Source: Mesorhizobium sangaii
Lineage (GTDB): Bacteria > Pseudomonadota > Alphaproteobacteria > Rhizobiales > Rhizobiaceae
Reading direction: 5' to 3'
NCBI RefSeq assembly: GCF_014207355.1
Contig: NZ_JACHEF010000002.1
Location: 372,001 to 436,000 of the forward strand
DNA length: 64,000 nt
Shown piece after piece: positions 10,165 to 20,573 of the stretch. The translations under genes were made by a program, and so were the position numbers. The notes below the pieces were generated by a model. It worked only from the letters and a program-made list of their open reading frames with translations, ran no database searches and had not been told where the DNA came from. Numbering within the stretch: position 1 is the first letter of the stretch; each line of letters starts with the position of its first letter.

Positions 10165-10259
10165 GGCAGTAGGGGAGTGAGGCAGTAGGGGAAGCAGGCG
10201 GTTGCCGCGCTCGTCCCGTTCTTCCTATTCCCGTACTGCCCTACTCCCTTACTGCCTTA
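10165..10259. repeat. inverted array of an 8-bp stop-codon unit between sucD and sucA
   Basis: On the plus strand 10165-10193 reads as 8-bp units of the type TAGGGGAG/TGAGGCAG/TAGGGGAA. On the minus strand, starting at the sucD stop codon (10259) and running to 10228, units TAAGGCAG, TAAGGGAG and TAGGGCAG follow one another. The two 29-base arms match at 25 positions, so the transcript can fold into a long hairpin with a loop of about 34 bases. The same unit family flanks acnA at 31345-31461. It may attenuate or stabilise the mRNA between sucD and sucA. Confidence 0.8.
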
Positions 10260-11159
10260 ACCCTTGATCGCCTCGACCAGCGTCGTGCCCAGTCGCGCCG
10301 GCGAGGGCGAAACTTTTATCCCGGCCGATTCCATCGCCGCGATCTTATCCTCGGCGCCGCCCTTGCCGCCGGAGATGACCGCGCCCGCATGACCCATGGT
10401 GCGGCCGGCCGGCGCCGTGCGCCCGGCGATGAAGCCGGCCATCGGCTTCTTGCGGCCACGCTTGGCTTCGTCCTTGAGGAACTGCGCGGCGTCTTCCTCG
10501 GCCGAACCGCCGATCTCGCCGATCATGATGATCGACTTGGTCTCGTCATCGGCGAGGAACATCTCGAGCACGTCGATGAATTCGGTGCCCTTGACGGGGT
10601 CGCCGCCAATGCCGACGGCGGTGGTCTGGCCGAGGCCGACATTGGTGGTCTGGAACACAGCCTCATAGGTAAGTGTTCCCGAGCGCGAAACAACACCGAC
10701 CGAGCCTTTGCGGAAGATGTTCCCGGGCATGATGCCGATCTTGCATTCGTTGGGGGTGAGCACGCCCGGGCAGTTCGGTCCGATCAGCCGCGAGGTCGAG
10801 CGGTCGAGCCGCGCCTTGACCTTGATCATGTCCATCACCGGTATGCCTTCGGTGATGCAGATGATCAGCGGGATCTCGGCCTCGATCGCTTCCAGGATCG
10901 CTTCTGCGGCGCCCGCCGGCGGTACGTAGACGACCGAAGCATTGGCGCCGGTCTTTTCCTTGCCCTCGGCGACGGTGGCGAAGATCGGCAGGCTCTCGCC
11001 CTTCGAGCCGGTCCAGGTCTCGCCACCCTTCTTGGGATGGATGCCGCCGACCATCTTGGTGCCGTGATAGGCCAGCGCCTGTTCGGTGTGGAACGTACCG
11101 GTCTTGCCGGTCAGGCCTTGCACCAGCACTTTGGTGTTCTTGTCGACGAGAATGGACAT
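10257..11159 (-). CDS. sucD: succinyl-CoA synthetase subunit alpha (ADP-forming)
   Basis: 300 residues, normal length. The N-terminal CoA-binding domain has [12 protein letters not shown]. The phosphohistidine site is [14 protein letters not shown] near residue 253, and GPNCPGV lies in the middle. With SucC it converts succinyl-CoA to succinate with nucleotide phosphorylation. In most relatives it directly follows sucC; here the cupin and DUF1579 genes lie between, with gaps of 14 bases or less. Its TAA is the first three bases of an 8-bp repeat array. Confidence 0.97.
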   Translation of the reverse strand: MSILVDKNTKVLVQGLTGKTGTFHTEQALAYHGTKMVGGIHPKKGGETWTGSKGESLPIFATVAEGKEKTGANASVVYVPPAGAAEAILEAIEAEIPLIICITEGIPVMDMIKVKARLDRSTSRLIGPNCPGVLTPNECKIGIMPGNIFRKGSVGVVSRSGTLTYEAVFQTTNVGLGQTTAVGIGGDPVKGTEFIDVLEMFLADDETKSIIMIGEIGGSAEEDAAQFLKDEAKRGRKKPMAGFIAGRTAPAGRTMGHAGAVISGGKGGAEDKIAAMESAGIKVSPSPARLGTTLVEAIKG

Positions 11160-11173
11160 GGTGGCCCTTTTTC

Positions 11174-11671
11174 TTAGAAATCGTTGATCGAGGAAGGTGA
11201 GACACGGCTGTAGACGCCGCTCACCATGTCTTGCCAGACATCGCTGCCGGGGGGTTGGAACTGCAGTCGCATGCGGTAACTGTCATTGCTGTCGAAATCG
11301 TAGCTCACCCGCGCCGACCCGCGCGGCGACGAGCGCAGCAGCGTCAGCGTGTTGCCACCCCACGTGCCTGTTGCCGGTGCGGCCGGCACGAAGCCCATCG
11401 AATCGAACTGGTGCATGGTGACGACGCTGTTTTGCTGGTCGAAGCCGAACACATTGCGCGAGCCGAAGGAAACCTCGCCGTCGCGGTGCTGGCGATAGCG
11501 CTGCACGACGAACAGCCCGCCGAACTCGGCCTCGGCGAGCACTTCGGCCGTTGCGGTGCCGGCTGTCGTCCATTGCGTCGCCGACACCTCTTCCTCGCCG
11601 CGCCACGCGCCGACCAGCGCCTGCAGGCGCTGGTGATCGGCCGAGAGCGAGAAGGACGGTGCCGCGTTCAT
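11174..11671 (-). CDS. DUF1579-like protein
   Basis: 165 residues, soluble, without a signal peptide. The start ([20 protein letters not shown]) and the regular beta-strand pattern after it ([46 protein letters not shown]) match the lipocalin-like DUF1579 group. No enzymatic function is known for this group. It sits 2 bases after the cupin gene and 14 bases before sucD, so it is transcribed with the succinyl-CoA synthetase genes. Confidence 0.72.
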   Translation of the reverse strand: MNAAPSFSLSADHQRLQALVGAWRGEEEVSATQWTTAGTATAEVLAEAEFGGLFVVQRYRQHRDGEVSFGSRNVFGFDQQNSVVTMHQFDSMGFVPAAPATGTWGGNTLTLLRSSPRGSARVSYDFDSNDSYRMRLQFQPPGSDVWQDMVSGVYSRVSPSSINDF

Positions 11672-11673
11672 GG

Positions 11674-12045
11674 TCAGAGCCGCTTCAAATCGGCGACGGT
11701 GAGGTCGCTCTTGGCATTGCCGGTGTTGAGCGTCGTCGCCGGCTCGAACATCAGCACCACCGGTTCGTTGCTGAGCGAGCGTGGCCGGTGCTCGACGCCG
11801 CGCGGCACGACCATGAAGTCGCCCTCGCCGAGCTCGACCGGACCGTCGCGGAAATCGATGGCGATGCGGCCGCGCAGCACGAGGAAAGCCTCGTCCTCAT
11901 TGTCATGCGCGTGCCAGTCGAAGACCTCGCCAAACTTGGCGACTTTCGCCTGGCTGTCATTCACGTCGCCAGCGATGTGCGGATCGAACACCTTCTTGAT
12001 CTTCGCGTCCGCCGCCTCGACCAGGTTTATCTTGCGCGGAGGCAC
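11674..12045 (-). CDS. cupin domain protein
   Basis: 123 residues forming a single cupin barrel. Motif 1 is [17 protein letters not shown] with the metal-ligand His-x-His and Glu; motif 2 is near [11 protein letters not shown]. The N-terminus [20 protein letters not shown] is typical of short mono-cupins. It starts 4 bases after the sucC stop and ends 2 bases before the DUF1579 start, so it belongs to the suc operon. A small-molecule binding or isomerase role is possible; the ligand is unknown. Confidence 0.85.
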   Translation of the reverse strand: MPPRKINLVEAADAKIKKVFDPHIAGDVNDSQAKVAKFGEVFDWHAHDNEDEAFLVLRGRIAIDFRDGPVELGEGDFMVVPRGVEHRPRSLSNEPVVLMFEPATTLNTGNAKSDLTVADLKRL

Positions 12046-12049
12046 CAGC

Positions 12050-13243
<1,194 letters not shown>

Positions 13244-13272
13244 CTTCGATGTCTCCGGGTCGACTGCTGGGG

Positions 13273-14397
<1,125 letters not shown>

Positions 14398-14477
14398 CTA
14401 GCATTTTCAATCGGTTAGATAGATTGGGACTTACGTAAACGTCAAAGTTTGTAAGCCGACTTGAGAGAATTTACACA

Positions 14478-14906
14478 ATGAAGATGGAAATCCGAAGGCT
14501 ATTCCCAGGCGATGACGCCCTTGTGATGCAGGTCACCGAAGACGTCTTCGACGAGCCGGTCAGGCCGGATCGGCTGGCAGCCTATCTCTGCGAACCCGGC
14601 CATTTCATGATCGTGGCGCTCGCCGACGGCGTGGTCGTCGGGCAATGCGCCGCCGTCATCCACCGCCACCCCGACAAGGTCAGCGAGCTCTATATAGACG
14701 AGGTCGGCGTTTCGCCGGCCTTCCAGCGGCAGGGCATCGCGAGAGACATGCTCGACGCGATGTTCGCTGTTGGCCGCGAACATGATTGCGAGGAAGCCTG
14801 GGTCGGCACCGAGCCGGGCAATGTGCCTGCCCGCGCGCTCTATGAGTCGCGCAAGGAGCCGCATGGGCCGGCGGAAGATTTCGTGATGTATCTGTATGCG
14901 CTTTAG
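14478..14906 (+). CDS. GNAT family N-acetyltransferase (AAC(3)-I-like)
   Basis: 142 residues. GNAT motif A is clear: VSELYIDEVGVSPAFQRQGIARDML, with the Q/RxxGxA acetyl-CoA loop, followed by PGNVPARALYESRKE. The arrangement LYIDEVGVSPAFQRQGIA recalls the AAC(3)-I group, but that group acts on varied substrates in soil bacteria and resistance should not be assumed. GAGAG lies about 10 bases before the ATG. It is divergent from mdh. Confidence 0.82.
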   Translation: MKMEIRRLFPGDDALVMQVTEDVFDEPVRPDRLAAYLCEPGHFMIVALADGVVVGQCAAVIHRHPDKVSELYIDEVGVSPAFQRQGIARDMLDAMFAVGREHDCEEAWVGTEPGNVPARALYESRKEPHGPAEDFVMYLYAL

Positions 14907-14964
14907 ATCTTTGGCGCCGGCGGGACAGAGGAGGCGAAGGATCGCGAGCTTCCGGAGAACTATC

Positions 14965-16164
14965 TCAGGCCCGTGCCTGCTCCGCCTCTGGCGCTGCCTT
15001 CGCCTTGCGCCGTTCCGCCCAATCCTCCAGCCAGTCGCGGCTTTGCATCTCGATCAGGCGTGATGCGGTGCGTTCGAACTCGAAGACCTCGACGCCGCGT
15101 TTGGCTTGATAGAGCTGCGACGGCGGGGCCGCTGCGCTGACCACCAGCCGCACATGATGATCGTAGAGCGTATCGATCAACAAGATGAAGCGCTTGGCCT
15201 CGTTGCGCTTGCCTTCGCCGAGAACCGGGACGTGATCGATGAAGACGGTCGAGAAACGGCCCGCAATCGCCAGGAAATCGCGGGCCCCGAGCGGCCTTTC
15301 GCAGAGATCGGCGAAGGAAAACCGCGCCGCATCGCCGGCGGCAGCCGGCACCACCACCTGCCGTCCCTTGAGGGTCAGCGAGGTCTCGGCGGTCGGCACG
15401 CCCCCCGTCATGGTTTGCCAGGCCTCGTCGAGCATCTCGTCGGCCGCCGCATCGGCCGGCGTGACATAGACCGGCGTCCGGGCGAGCTTCTCCAGCCGGT
15501 AGTCCTTGTCGGCGTCGAGCGACAGCACCCGCGCATGCCGCTCCAGAATGCCGATGAACGGCAGGAAAAGCTGGCGGTTCAGACCGTCACGATAGAGATT
15601 TTCCGGCGCCACGTTCGAGGTGGCGACCAGCACCACGCCGCTGGCAAACAGCGCCGAAAACAGCCGCGAAAGGATCATCGCGTCGGCAATGTCGGTGACT
15701 GAGAACTCGTCGAAGCACAGCACCCAGGCCTGCTCGGCAAGCGCCTTGGCCACCGGCGGAATCGGATCGTCCTCCTTGACGGTGCCATCCTTGCGCGCCT
15801 GCCGGTGCTTCTGGATGCGGTCCTGCACATCGGCCATGAAGTCGTTAAAATGGACGCGGCGCTTGCGCCGCACAGGCAGCAATTCGAAGAACATGTCCAT
15901 CAGCATGGTCTTGCCGCGGCCGACGCCGCCATGGATGTAGAGACCTTTGACGCCCTCAAGCGTCTCGCGCTTGCGGGCGAACAGCCAGCCCAGCGCGCTG
16001 GATTTGTGCGCCAGCCGCTTGGCCGAAATCTCGTCGGTCAGCCGGTCGAGCGCCGCAGCGATCCGTTCCTGCGCCGGATCGCGTTCGATCACGCCGGTTT
16101 CCACCAGATGGTCGTAGCGCTGCCTGACGGTCGCATGGGTCTGGAGGCCGTCACGCAGATGCAT
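14965..16164 (-). CDS. zapE: cell division protein ZapE (AFG1-like ATPase)
   Basis: 399 residues. Walker A GGVGRGKTML at about residue 78, Walker B VLCFDEFSVTDIADAMIL, and sensor/arginine region ATSNVAPENLYRDGLNRQLFLPFI, all diagnostic of AFG1/ZapE. In E. coli ZapE binds FtsZ and destabilises its polymers; mitochondrial AFG1 relatives act in protein quality control. Start at MHLRDGLQTHATVRQRY. Next downstream on this strand is omp19 on the far side of a short repeat, which looks like a separate unit because it lies 5' of zapE. Confidence 0.92.
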   Translation of the reverse strand: MHLRDGLQTHATVRQRYDHLVETGVIERDPAQERIAAALDRLTDEISAKRLAHKSSALGWLFARKRETLEGVKGLYIHGGVGRGKTMLMDMFFELLPVRRKRRVHFNDFMADVQDRIQKHRQARKDGTVKEDDPIPPVAKALAEQAWVLCFDEFSVTDIADAMILSRLFSALFASGVVLVATSNVAPENLYRDGLNRQLFLPFIGILERHARVLSLDADKDYRLEKLARTPVYVTPADAAADEMLDEAWQTMTGGVPTAETSLTLKGRQVVVPAAAGDAARFSFADLCERPLGARDFLAIAGRFSTVFIDHVPVLGEGKRNEAKRFILLIDTLYDHHVRLVVSAAAPPSQLYQAKRGVEVFEFERTASRLIEMQSRDWLEDWAERRKAKAAPEAEQARA

Positions 16165-16180
16165 CGGTCACGTCGTTGTC

Positions 16181-16230
16181 GAGCAATCCCAGGAAAAAGC
16201 GGTTTTCCGTCCGGATTGCGTAAAAACAAA
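16181..16230. repeat. GAGCAATTCC-type hairpin repeat, copy 1
   Basis: A nested hairpin: outer arms GCAATCC/GGATTGC, inner arms GGAAAA/TTTTCC, then GTAAAAACAAA. Related degenerate copies are at 22968-23016 and 35837-35870. It lies between omp19 and zapE. Confidence 0.75.
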
Positions 16231-16244
16231 TAAGGGGCGGTCGC

Positions 16245-16784
16245 CTACCTTGTAAGCGAAATCGCCTGGCCGTTGGAAGTCTGGCCGTCGAATTTCGAGC
16301 CGCCCGACGAATAGAGCCGCGCCAGCGCGCCGCCATTTTCATCATAGAGCGTCAGCTGCTTGCCGGCGACATTCCACGACTTGATGCCGTCGATCGGCGC
16401 CGGGCAGTGTAACGGTCCGGCGCGGAAGCCAGCGCCGAACTTGGTCTGCGGGGTCGCCACCTTGCAGCTCTGGCCCGAAACGCTGGCGTTCCAGACACCG
16501 GCGACGCTGGCCGCGGTCAGGTCCGCGGCGCCGGCGGGCGCCGAGCCGTCCGGCGGCAAGGATGCAACCTGCGTATTCCCAGGCGCGGTCGGGAATTTCG
16601 ACGGGTCGGTGGCGCCCGGTGCTGCCGGCGGCGGCAGCTGATTGGCGGTCACCTGACCGGCCGGTGCCGGCTGCAGCGGTGCAGGCTGCTGGTCGTCCAT
16701 CGACGAGAACCGTGAGGTCGAACAGCCACTCGCAACGAGCGCCGCCAGCGATACGGCCACCAGGCCGCTTTTCGAAAAAATCAT
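16245..16784 (-). CDS. omp19: Omp19-type outer-membrane lipoprotein, protease-inhibitor fold
   Basis: 179 residues, close to Brucella Omp19. A lipoprotein signal peptide ends in the lipobox VASGC (Cys at about residue 21). A Pro/Ala/Gln-rich linker follows, then a C-terminal Inh/AprI-type beta-barrel (about 85-179) with VAGVWNASVSGQSCKVATPQ and a Cys pair (QSCK, LHCPAP). Brucella Omp19 is known as a lipoprotein that inhibits proteases; the same role is inferred here. It shares its upstream spacer with the divergent metallo-beta-lactamase gene. Confidence 0.88.
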   Translation of the reverse strand: MIFSKSGLVAVSLAALVASGCSTSRFSSMDDQQPAPLQPAPAGQVTANQLPPPAAPGATDPSKFPTAPGNTQVASLPPDGSAPAGAADLTAASVAGVWNASVSGQSCKVATPQTKFGAGFRAGPLHCPAPIDGIKSWNVAGKQLTLYDENGGALARLYSSGGSKFDGQTSNGQAISLTR

Positions 16785-16888
16785 TCCAACCTCCGTCGGA
16801 TTCGGCTGGGGGGCGCCGTCCGCACAATCTCACCCCCACCAAGATGGAGAAGGTGGCGAAATTTCAACCCGATATGGTTAAAATACGG

Positions 16889-16911
16889 TTTGCAGCAAGA
16901 TTTGTTGCAAA
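16889..16911. promoter_or_regulatory. inverted repeat in the omp19 / hydrolase spacer
   Basis: Arms TTTGCAGCAA and TTGTTGCAAA (9 of 10 positions complementary) with a 3-base spacer, between the divergent omp19 (start 16784) and the hydrolase (start 17066). It is a plausible operator for either gene; no known regulator is assigned. Confidence 0.35.
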
Positions 16912-17065
16912 TTTATCGCAATCCCGACGTCACCGGTCGCCTGTCGCTCCAGCCTTGGGGATCTGGTCACACCATGCCGGCCCAAAGCGTCCGGCACCCC
17001 AAATGCTTGCGCCGGGCGGCATTGGTCCTATCTCTTGGAAACCGAAACCTGCTGGAGCTGCAAAA

Positions 17066-18076
17066 TTGGCCGCGAGAAAGAGGGCTGCCAACCGTTACTA
17101 CAGCGGTCCGCCCAGCGATCATTTCGACGGCGCCTTGTTCTTCAATCCCGACGGCCAGCCACCCGGCCGCTTTGCCGACCTGCTGAAATGGCAGCTGAGC
17201 GGCAAGCGCTCGAAATGGCCGGCGCCCACTCCGAGCCCCGTTCCGCAGGCAAAACCGGCGAGACGAATCGAAGGCGCGGCGCTGCAAGTGACCATGGTCG
17301 GTCATTCCACCTTGCTGATCCAGACGGCCGGCCTCAACATCCTCACCGATCCGGTCTGGTCGCTGCGTGTATCGCCGCTCTCCTTTGCCGGACCGAAACG
17401 GATCAACCCGCCAGGCATCGCCTTTGCCGACCTGCCGCCGATCGACGTCGTCCTTGTCAGCCACAATCATTACGACCACCTCGACCTCGCCACGCTGAAG
17501 CGGCTGAAGGCCAGCCATGACCCGCTGGTGATCACCCCGCTCGGCAACGATGCGCTGATTGGCGATGCGGTTCCCGGCATGCGGCTGTCGGCGCATGATT
17601 GGAACGACAGGGTCGAGATCGACGACGGCGTCGCCGTCCATGTCGAGCCGGTGCATCATTGGTCGGCGCGTGGCGCCCGCGACCGGCGCATGGCGTTGTG
17701 GGCCGGCTTCGTCATCGAGACGCCGGACGGCAACGTCTATTTCGCCGGCGACACCGGCTTTCACGATGGCATCAACTACCGGCTGATGGCTGAAAAGCAT
17801 GGCGGCTTCCGTTTCGCCATCCTGCCGATAGGCGCCTATGAGCCGCGCTGGTTCATGGCGCCGCAGCATCAGAATCCGGCAGAGGCCGTACACGGCATGC
17901 AACTGTGCAACGCCGCCTATGCCGCCGGCTGCCACTGGGGCACCTTCCAGCTCACCGACGAACCGATCGACGAGCCGGCCCGGAAACTGACTGAGGCGCT
18001 CGACGATCAAGGTATACCGCGGCAGCGCTTTCGCGCCTTGCGACCCGGCGAGGTCTGGGACGTGCCAGCCATCTAG
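17066..18076 (+). CDS. metallo-beta-lactamase-fold hydrolase (NAPE-PLD/UlaG-like)
   Basis: 336 residues. The metal site is SHNHYDHLD (HxHxDH motif), with HHWSARGARDRRMALWAGF, the second ligand GDTGFHDG, and WGTFQLTDEP late in the protein, the pattern of the NAPE-PLD-like and UlaG-like branch. The frame is open far upstream. I placed the start at the TTG at 17066 (MAARKRAANRYYSG) because GGAG lies 8 bases before it and family proteins begin near this RANRYYxGP segment. The substrate is unknown; relatives cleave phosphodiesters or act as lactonases. Confidence 0.87.
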   Translation: MAARKRAANRYYSGPPSDHFDGALFFNPDGQPPGRFADLLKWQLSGKRSKWPAPTPSPVPQAKPARRIEGAALQVTMVGHSTLLIQTAGLNILTDPVWSLRVSPLSFAGPKRINPPGIAFADLPPIDVVLVSHNHYDHLDLATLKRLKASHDPLVITPLGNDALIGDAVPGMRLSAHDWNDRVEIDDGVAVHVEPVHHWSARGARDRRMALWAGFVIETPDGNVYFAGDTGFHDGINYRLMAEKHGGFRFAILPIGAYEPRWFMAPQHQNPAEAVHGMQLCNAAYAAGCHWGTFQLTDEPIDEPARKLTEALDDQGIPRQRFRALRPGEVWDVPAI

Positions 18077-18150
18077 CCAACAGCCCACCAAGGAACCCAG
18101 ATTGCTGAAACGAGTTGCTTCCCCAACGCAATTTGGCTGGGAGCCTCTCC

Positions 18151-18312
18151 ATGATCAAATGGATCATCATTCTGCTGATCGTCGCCGCGGCGGCGAGCCT
18201 GCTCGGCATGCCGGCGCTGGCAGGAGCCGCCGCCACCGGCGCGCGCATCCTCATCGGCATTGTTCTGGTCATCTTCCTGCTGGTGATGCTCGGCATCTTC
18301 GCGGTGACGTAA
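18151..18312 (+). CDS. DUF1328 small membrane protein
   Basis: 53 residues with two hydrophobic helices (IKWIIILLIVAAAASLLG and ARILIGIVLVIFLLVMLGI) separated by a Gly/Ala-rich turn, the exact layout of DUF1328. GGGAG lies about 8 bases before the ATG at 18151. These peptides are common in proteobacterial membranes and several are stress-induced; the function is unknown. Confidence 0.88.
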   Translation: MIKWIIILLIVAAAASLLGMPALAGAAATGARILIGIVLVIFLLVMLGIFAVT

Positions 18313-18384
18313 CCCTGCTGCGCACTGGTAATTCCTGCTCGTTTCCGCCATATAGCGCCAAACGGACACGGAATTCGCGGAGCA

Positions 18385-19269
18385 ATGGCCAGCACTGCCC
18401 CTTTCGCCAAGATGAACGGCATCGGCAACGAGATCATCGTTGCCGACATGCGTAGCCGTGCCGATCGGGTGACGCCGGCAGCGGCAATCGCGCTGAACGC
18501 CGATGCCGCGACAAGGTTCGACCAGATCATGGCGATCCACGACACTAGGACGCCGGGCACCGCCTTTTTCATCGACATCTTGAATTCCGATGGCTCCAAG
18601 GCGCAGGCCTGCGGCAACGGCATGCGCTGCGTCGTCCAGGCGCTGGCCGCCGAGACCGGCCAGAAGGTCTTCACCTTCGAGACCGTCGCCGGCATCCTCA
18701 ACGCACGCGAACATGCCGATGGGTCGATCTCGGTCGACATGGGCAGACCGCGTTTCGGCTGGCAGGATATTCCGTTGGCCGAGGAATTCCACGATACGCG
18801 CATGATCGAGCTGCAGATCGGCCCGATCGACGCGCCGGTGCTGCATTCGCCCTCGGTCGTCTCCATGGGCAACCCGCACGCCATCTTCTGGGTCGACCGA
18901 GACGTCTGGTCCTATGAACTCGACCGCTTCGGGCCGCTGCTCGAGAACCATCCGATGTTTCCCGAGCGCGCCAACATCACCATCGCCGAGGTCACCTCAC
19001 CCGACACCATGGTCATCCGCACCTGGGAGCGCGGCGCCGGCCTGACCAAGGCCTGCGGCTCGGCCGCATGCGCATCGGTCGTGGCGGCGGCCCGCACCAA
19101 CCGGACCGGCCGCAGCGTCAGCCTGATGACGCCCGGCGGCGGCTCGCTGCATGTCGAATGGCTTGAAAATGACCACGTCATCCTCACCGGTGCCGCTGAA
19201 TGGGAATTCTCCGGCAGCTTTGATCCGTCGACCGGCGCCTGGGCCCGCGACACCGAAAGCGCGGCCTGA
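18385..19269 (+). CDS. dapF: diaminopimelate epimerase
   Basis: 294 residues. It interconverts LL- and meso-diaminopimelate for lysine and peptidoglycan synthesis. Both catalytic cysteines are seen: QACGNGMRC (first half) and [10 protein letters not shown] (second half), with NGIGNEI at the N-terminus. Its TGA overlaps the ATG of mtaB by one base (TGATG). The dapF-mtaB-ftsY order is conserved in rhizobia. Confidence 0.96.
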   Translation: MASTAPFAKMNGIGNEIIVADMRSRADRVTPAAAIALNADAATRFDQIMAIHDTRTPGTAFFIDILNSDGSKAQACGNGMRCVVQALAAETGQKVFTFETVAGILNAREHADGSISVDMGRPRFGWQDIPLAEEFHDTRMIELQIGPIDAPVLHSPSVVSMGNPHAIFWVDRDVWSYELDRFGPLLENHPMFPERANITIAEVTSPDTMVIRTWERGAGLTKACGSAACASVVAAARTNRTGRSVSLMTPGGGSLHVEWLENDHVILTGAAEWEFSGSFDPSTGAWARDTESAA

Positions 19270-20561
19270 TGGCCTCCCAGGGTATCGATGTCGTCACCTT
19301 CGGCTGCCGGTTGAACACCTATGAGTCCGAGGTGATGCGGCGCGAGGCGGAAAGCGCCGGCCTTGGCGCGCTCGAAGGCGGCGCCGTGATCTTCAACACC
19401 TGCGCCGTGACCGGCGAGGCGGTGCGCCAGGCCAAGCAGGCGATCCGCAAGGCGCGCCGTGACAACCCCGCAGCGCGCATCATCGTCACCGGCTGCGCCG
19501 CCCAGACCGAACCGCAGAATTTCGCCACCATGGACGAGGTCGACCTCGTGCTTGGCAATGAGGAGAAGCTGAGGGCGAACTCCTATCGCGCACTGCCGGA
19601 TTTCGGCGTCAACGACACCGAGAAGGCACGCGTCAACGACATCTTTTCGGTGCGCGAGACCGCCGGCCATATGGTCGACGCCATCGAGGGCAGAGCGCGC
19701 GCCTTCGTCCAGGTGCAGAACGGCTGCGACCACCGCTGCACCTTCTGCATCATTCCCTACGGCCGTGGCAATTCGCGCTCGGTGCCGATGGGCGCCGTGG
19801 TTGAGCAGGTCAAGCGCCTGGCCGGCAATGGCTATGCCGAGATCGTGCTGACCGGCGTCGACATGACCAGTTTTGGCTCCGACCTGCCGGGCGCCCCGAA
19901 GCTCGGCAAGCTTGTAAAAACAATCCTCAGGCAGGTGCCCGATGTAAAGCGGCTGCGGCTGTCGTCCATCGATTCGATCGAGGCCGACGACGATTTGCTC
20001 GACGCCATCGCCACCGAGCCGCGGCTGATGCCGCATTTGCATCTGTCGCTGCAGTCCGGCGACGACATGATCCTGAAGCGCATGAAGCGCCGGCATTTGC
20101 GCGATCAGTCGATCCGCTTCTGCGAGGATGTGCGCAAATTGCGCCCCGGCATCGTCTTCGGCGCCGATATCATCGCCGGCTTTCCGACCGAAACGGATCA
20201 CATGTTCGAAAACTCGGAAAAGATCGTCGAGGAATGCGGACTGACGCATCTGCATGTCTTCCCGTTCAGTCCACGCGAAGGCACGCCTGCCGCGCGCATG
20301 CCGCAGGTACGGCGCGAATTGGTCAAGCAGCGCGCCGCCCGGCTGCGTGCCGCCGGTGAAGCTGCGTACCGGCGCCATCTGTCGTCGCTTTCCGGAACCC
20401 GCCAGTCGATCCTGATCGAGCGTGACGGCCTCGGCCGCACCGAAGGTTTTACCCTTGCCGCACTTGGTACAGGCGTGCCGGGCGAGATCGTCGAGGCCGA
20501 TATCACCGGCCACGATGGTACCAGGCTGATCGCCGCGCCCCTTGCCGCCCGCGCCGCCTGA
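19269..20561 (+). CDS. mtaB: tRNA (N6-threonylcarbamoyladenosine37-C2)-methylthiotransferase
   Basis: 430 residues. The N-terminal MTTase domain has TFGCRLNTYESEVM and VTGCAAQ; the radical-SAM motif is CDHRCTFCIIPYGRGNSRS; a TRAM-like C-terminal domain follows (LIERDGLGRTEGF). It adds a methylthio group to t6A37 of ANN-decoding tRNAs, using two Fe-S clusters. The NTYE and RGNSRS signatures favour MtaB over MiaB or RimO. It is coupled to dapF by stop/start overlap and followed 12 bases later by ftsY. Confidence 0.93.
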   Translation: MASQGIDVVTFGCRLNTYESEVMRREAESAGLGALEGGAVIFNTCAVTGEAVRQAKQAIRKARRDNPAARIIVTGCAAQTEPQNFATMDEVDLVLGNEEKLRANSYRALPDFGVNDTEKARVNDIFSVRETAGHMVDAIEGRARAFVQVQNGCDHRCTFCIIPYGRGNSRSVPMGAVVEQVKRLAGNGYAEIVLTGVDMTSFGSDLPGAPKLGKLVKTILRQVPDVKRLRLSSIDSIEADDDLLDAIATEPRLMPHLHLSLQSGDDMILKRMKRRHLRDQSIRFCEDVRKLRPGIVFGADIIAGFPTETDHMFENSEKIVEECGLTHLHVFPFSPREGTPAARMPQVRRELVKQRAARLRAAGEAAYRRHLSSLSGTRQSILIERDGLGRTEGFTLAALGTGVPGEIVEADITGHDGTRLIAAPLAARAA

Positions 20562-20573
20562 GAAACGCAAAGC

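Noticed and set aside
14478..14906. Calling the GNAT gene an aminoglycoside resistance gene
   Set aside because: Similarity to AAC(3)-I is limited to the general acetyl-CoA motif; the substrate is not supported.
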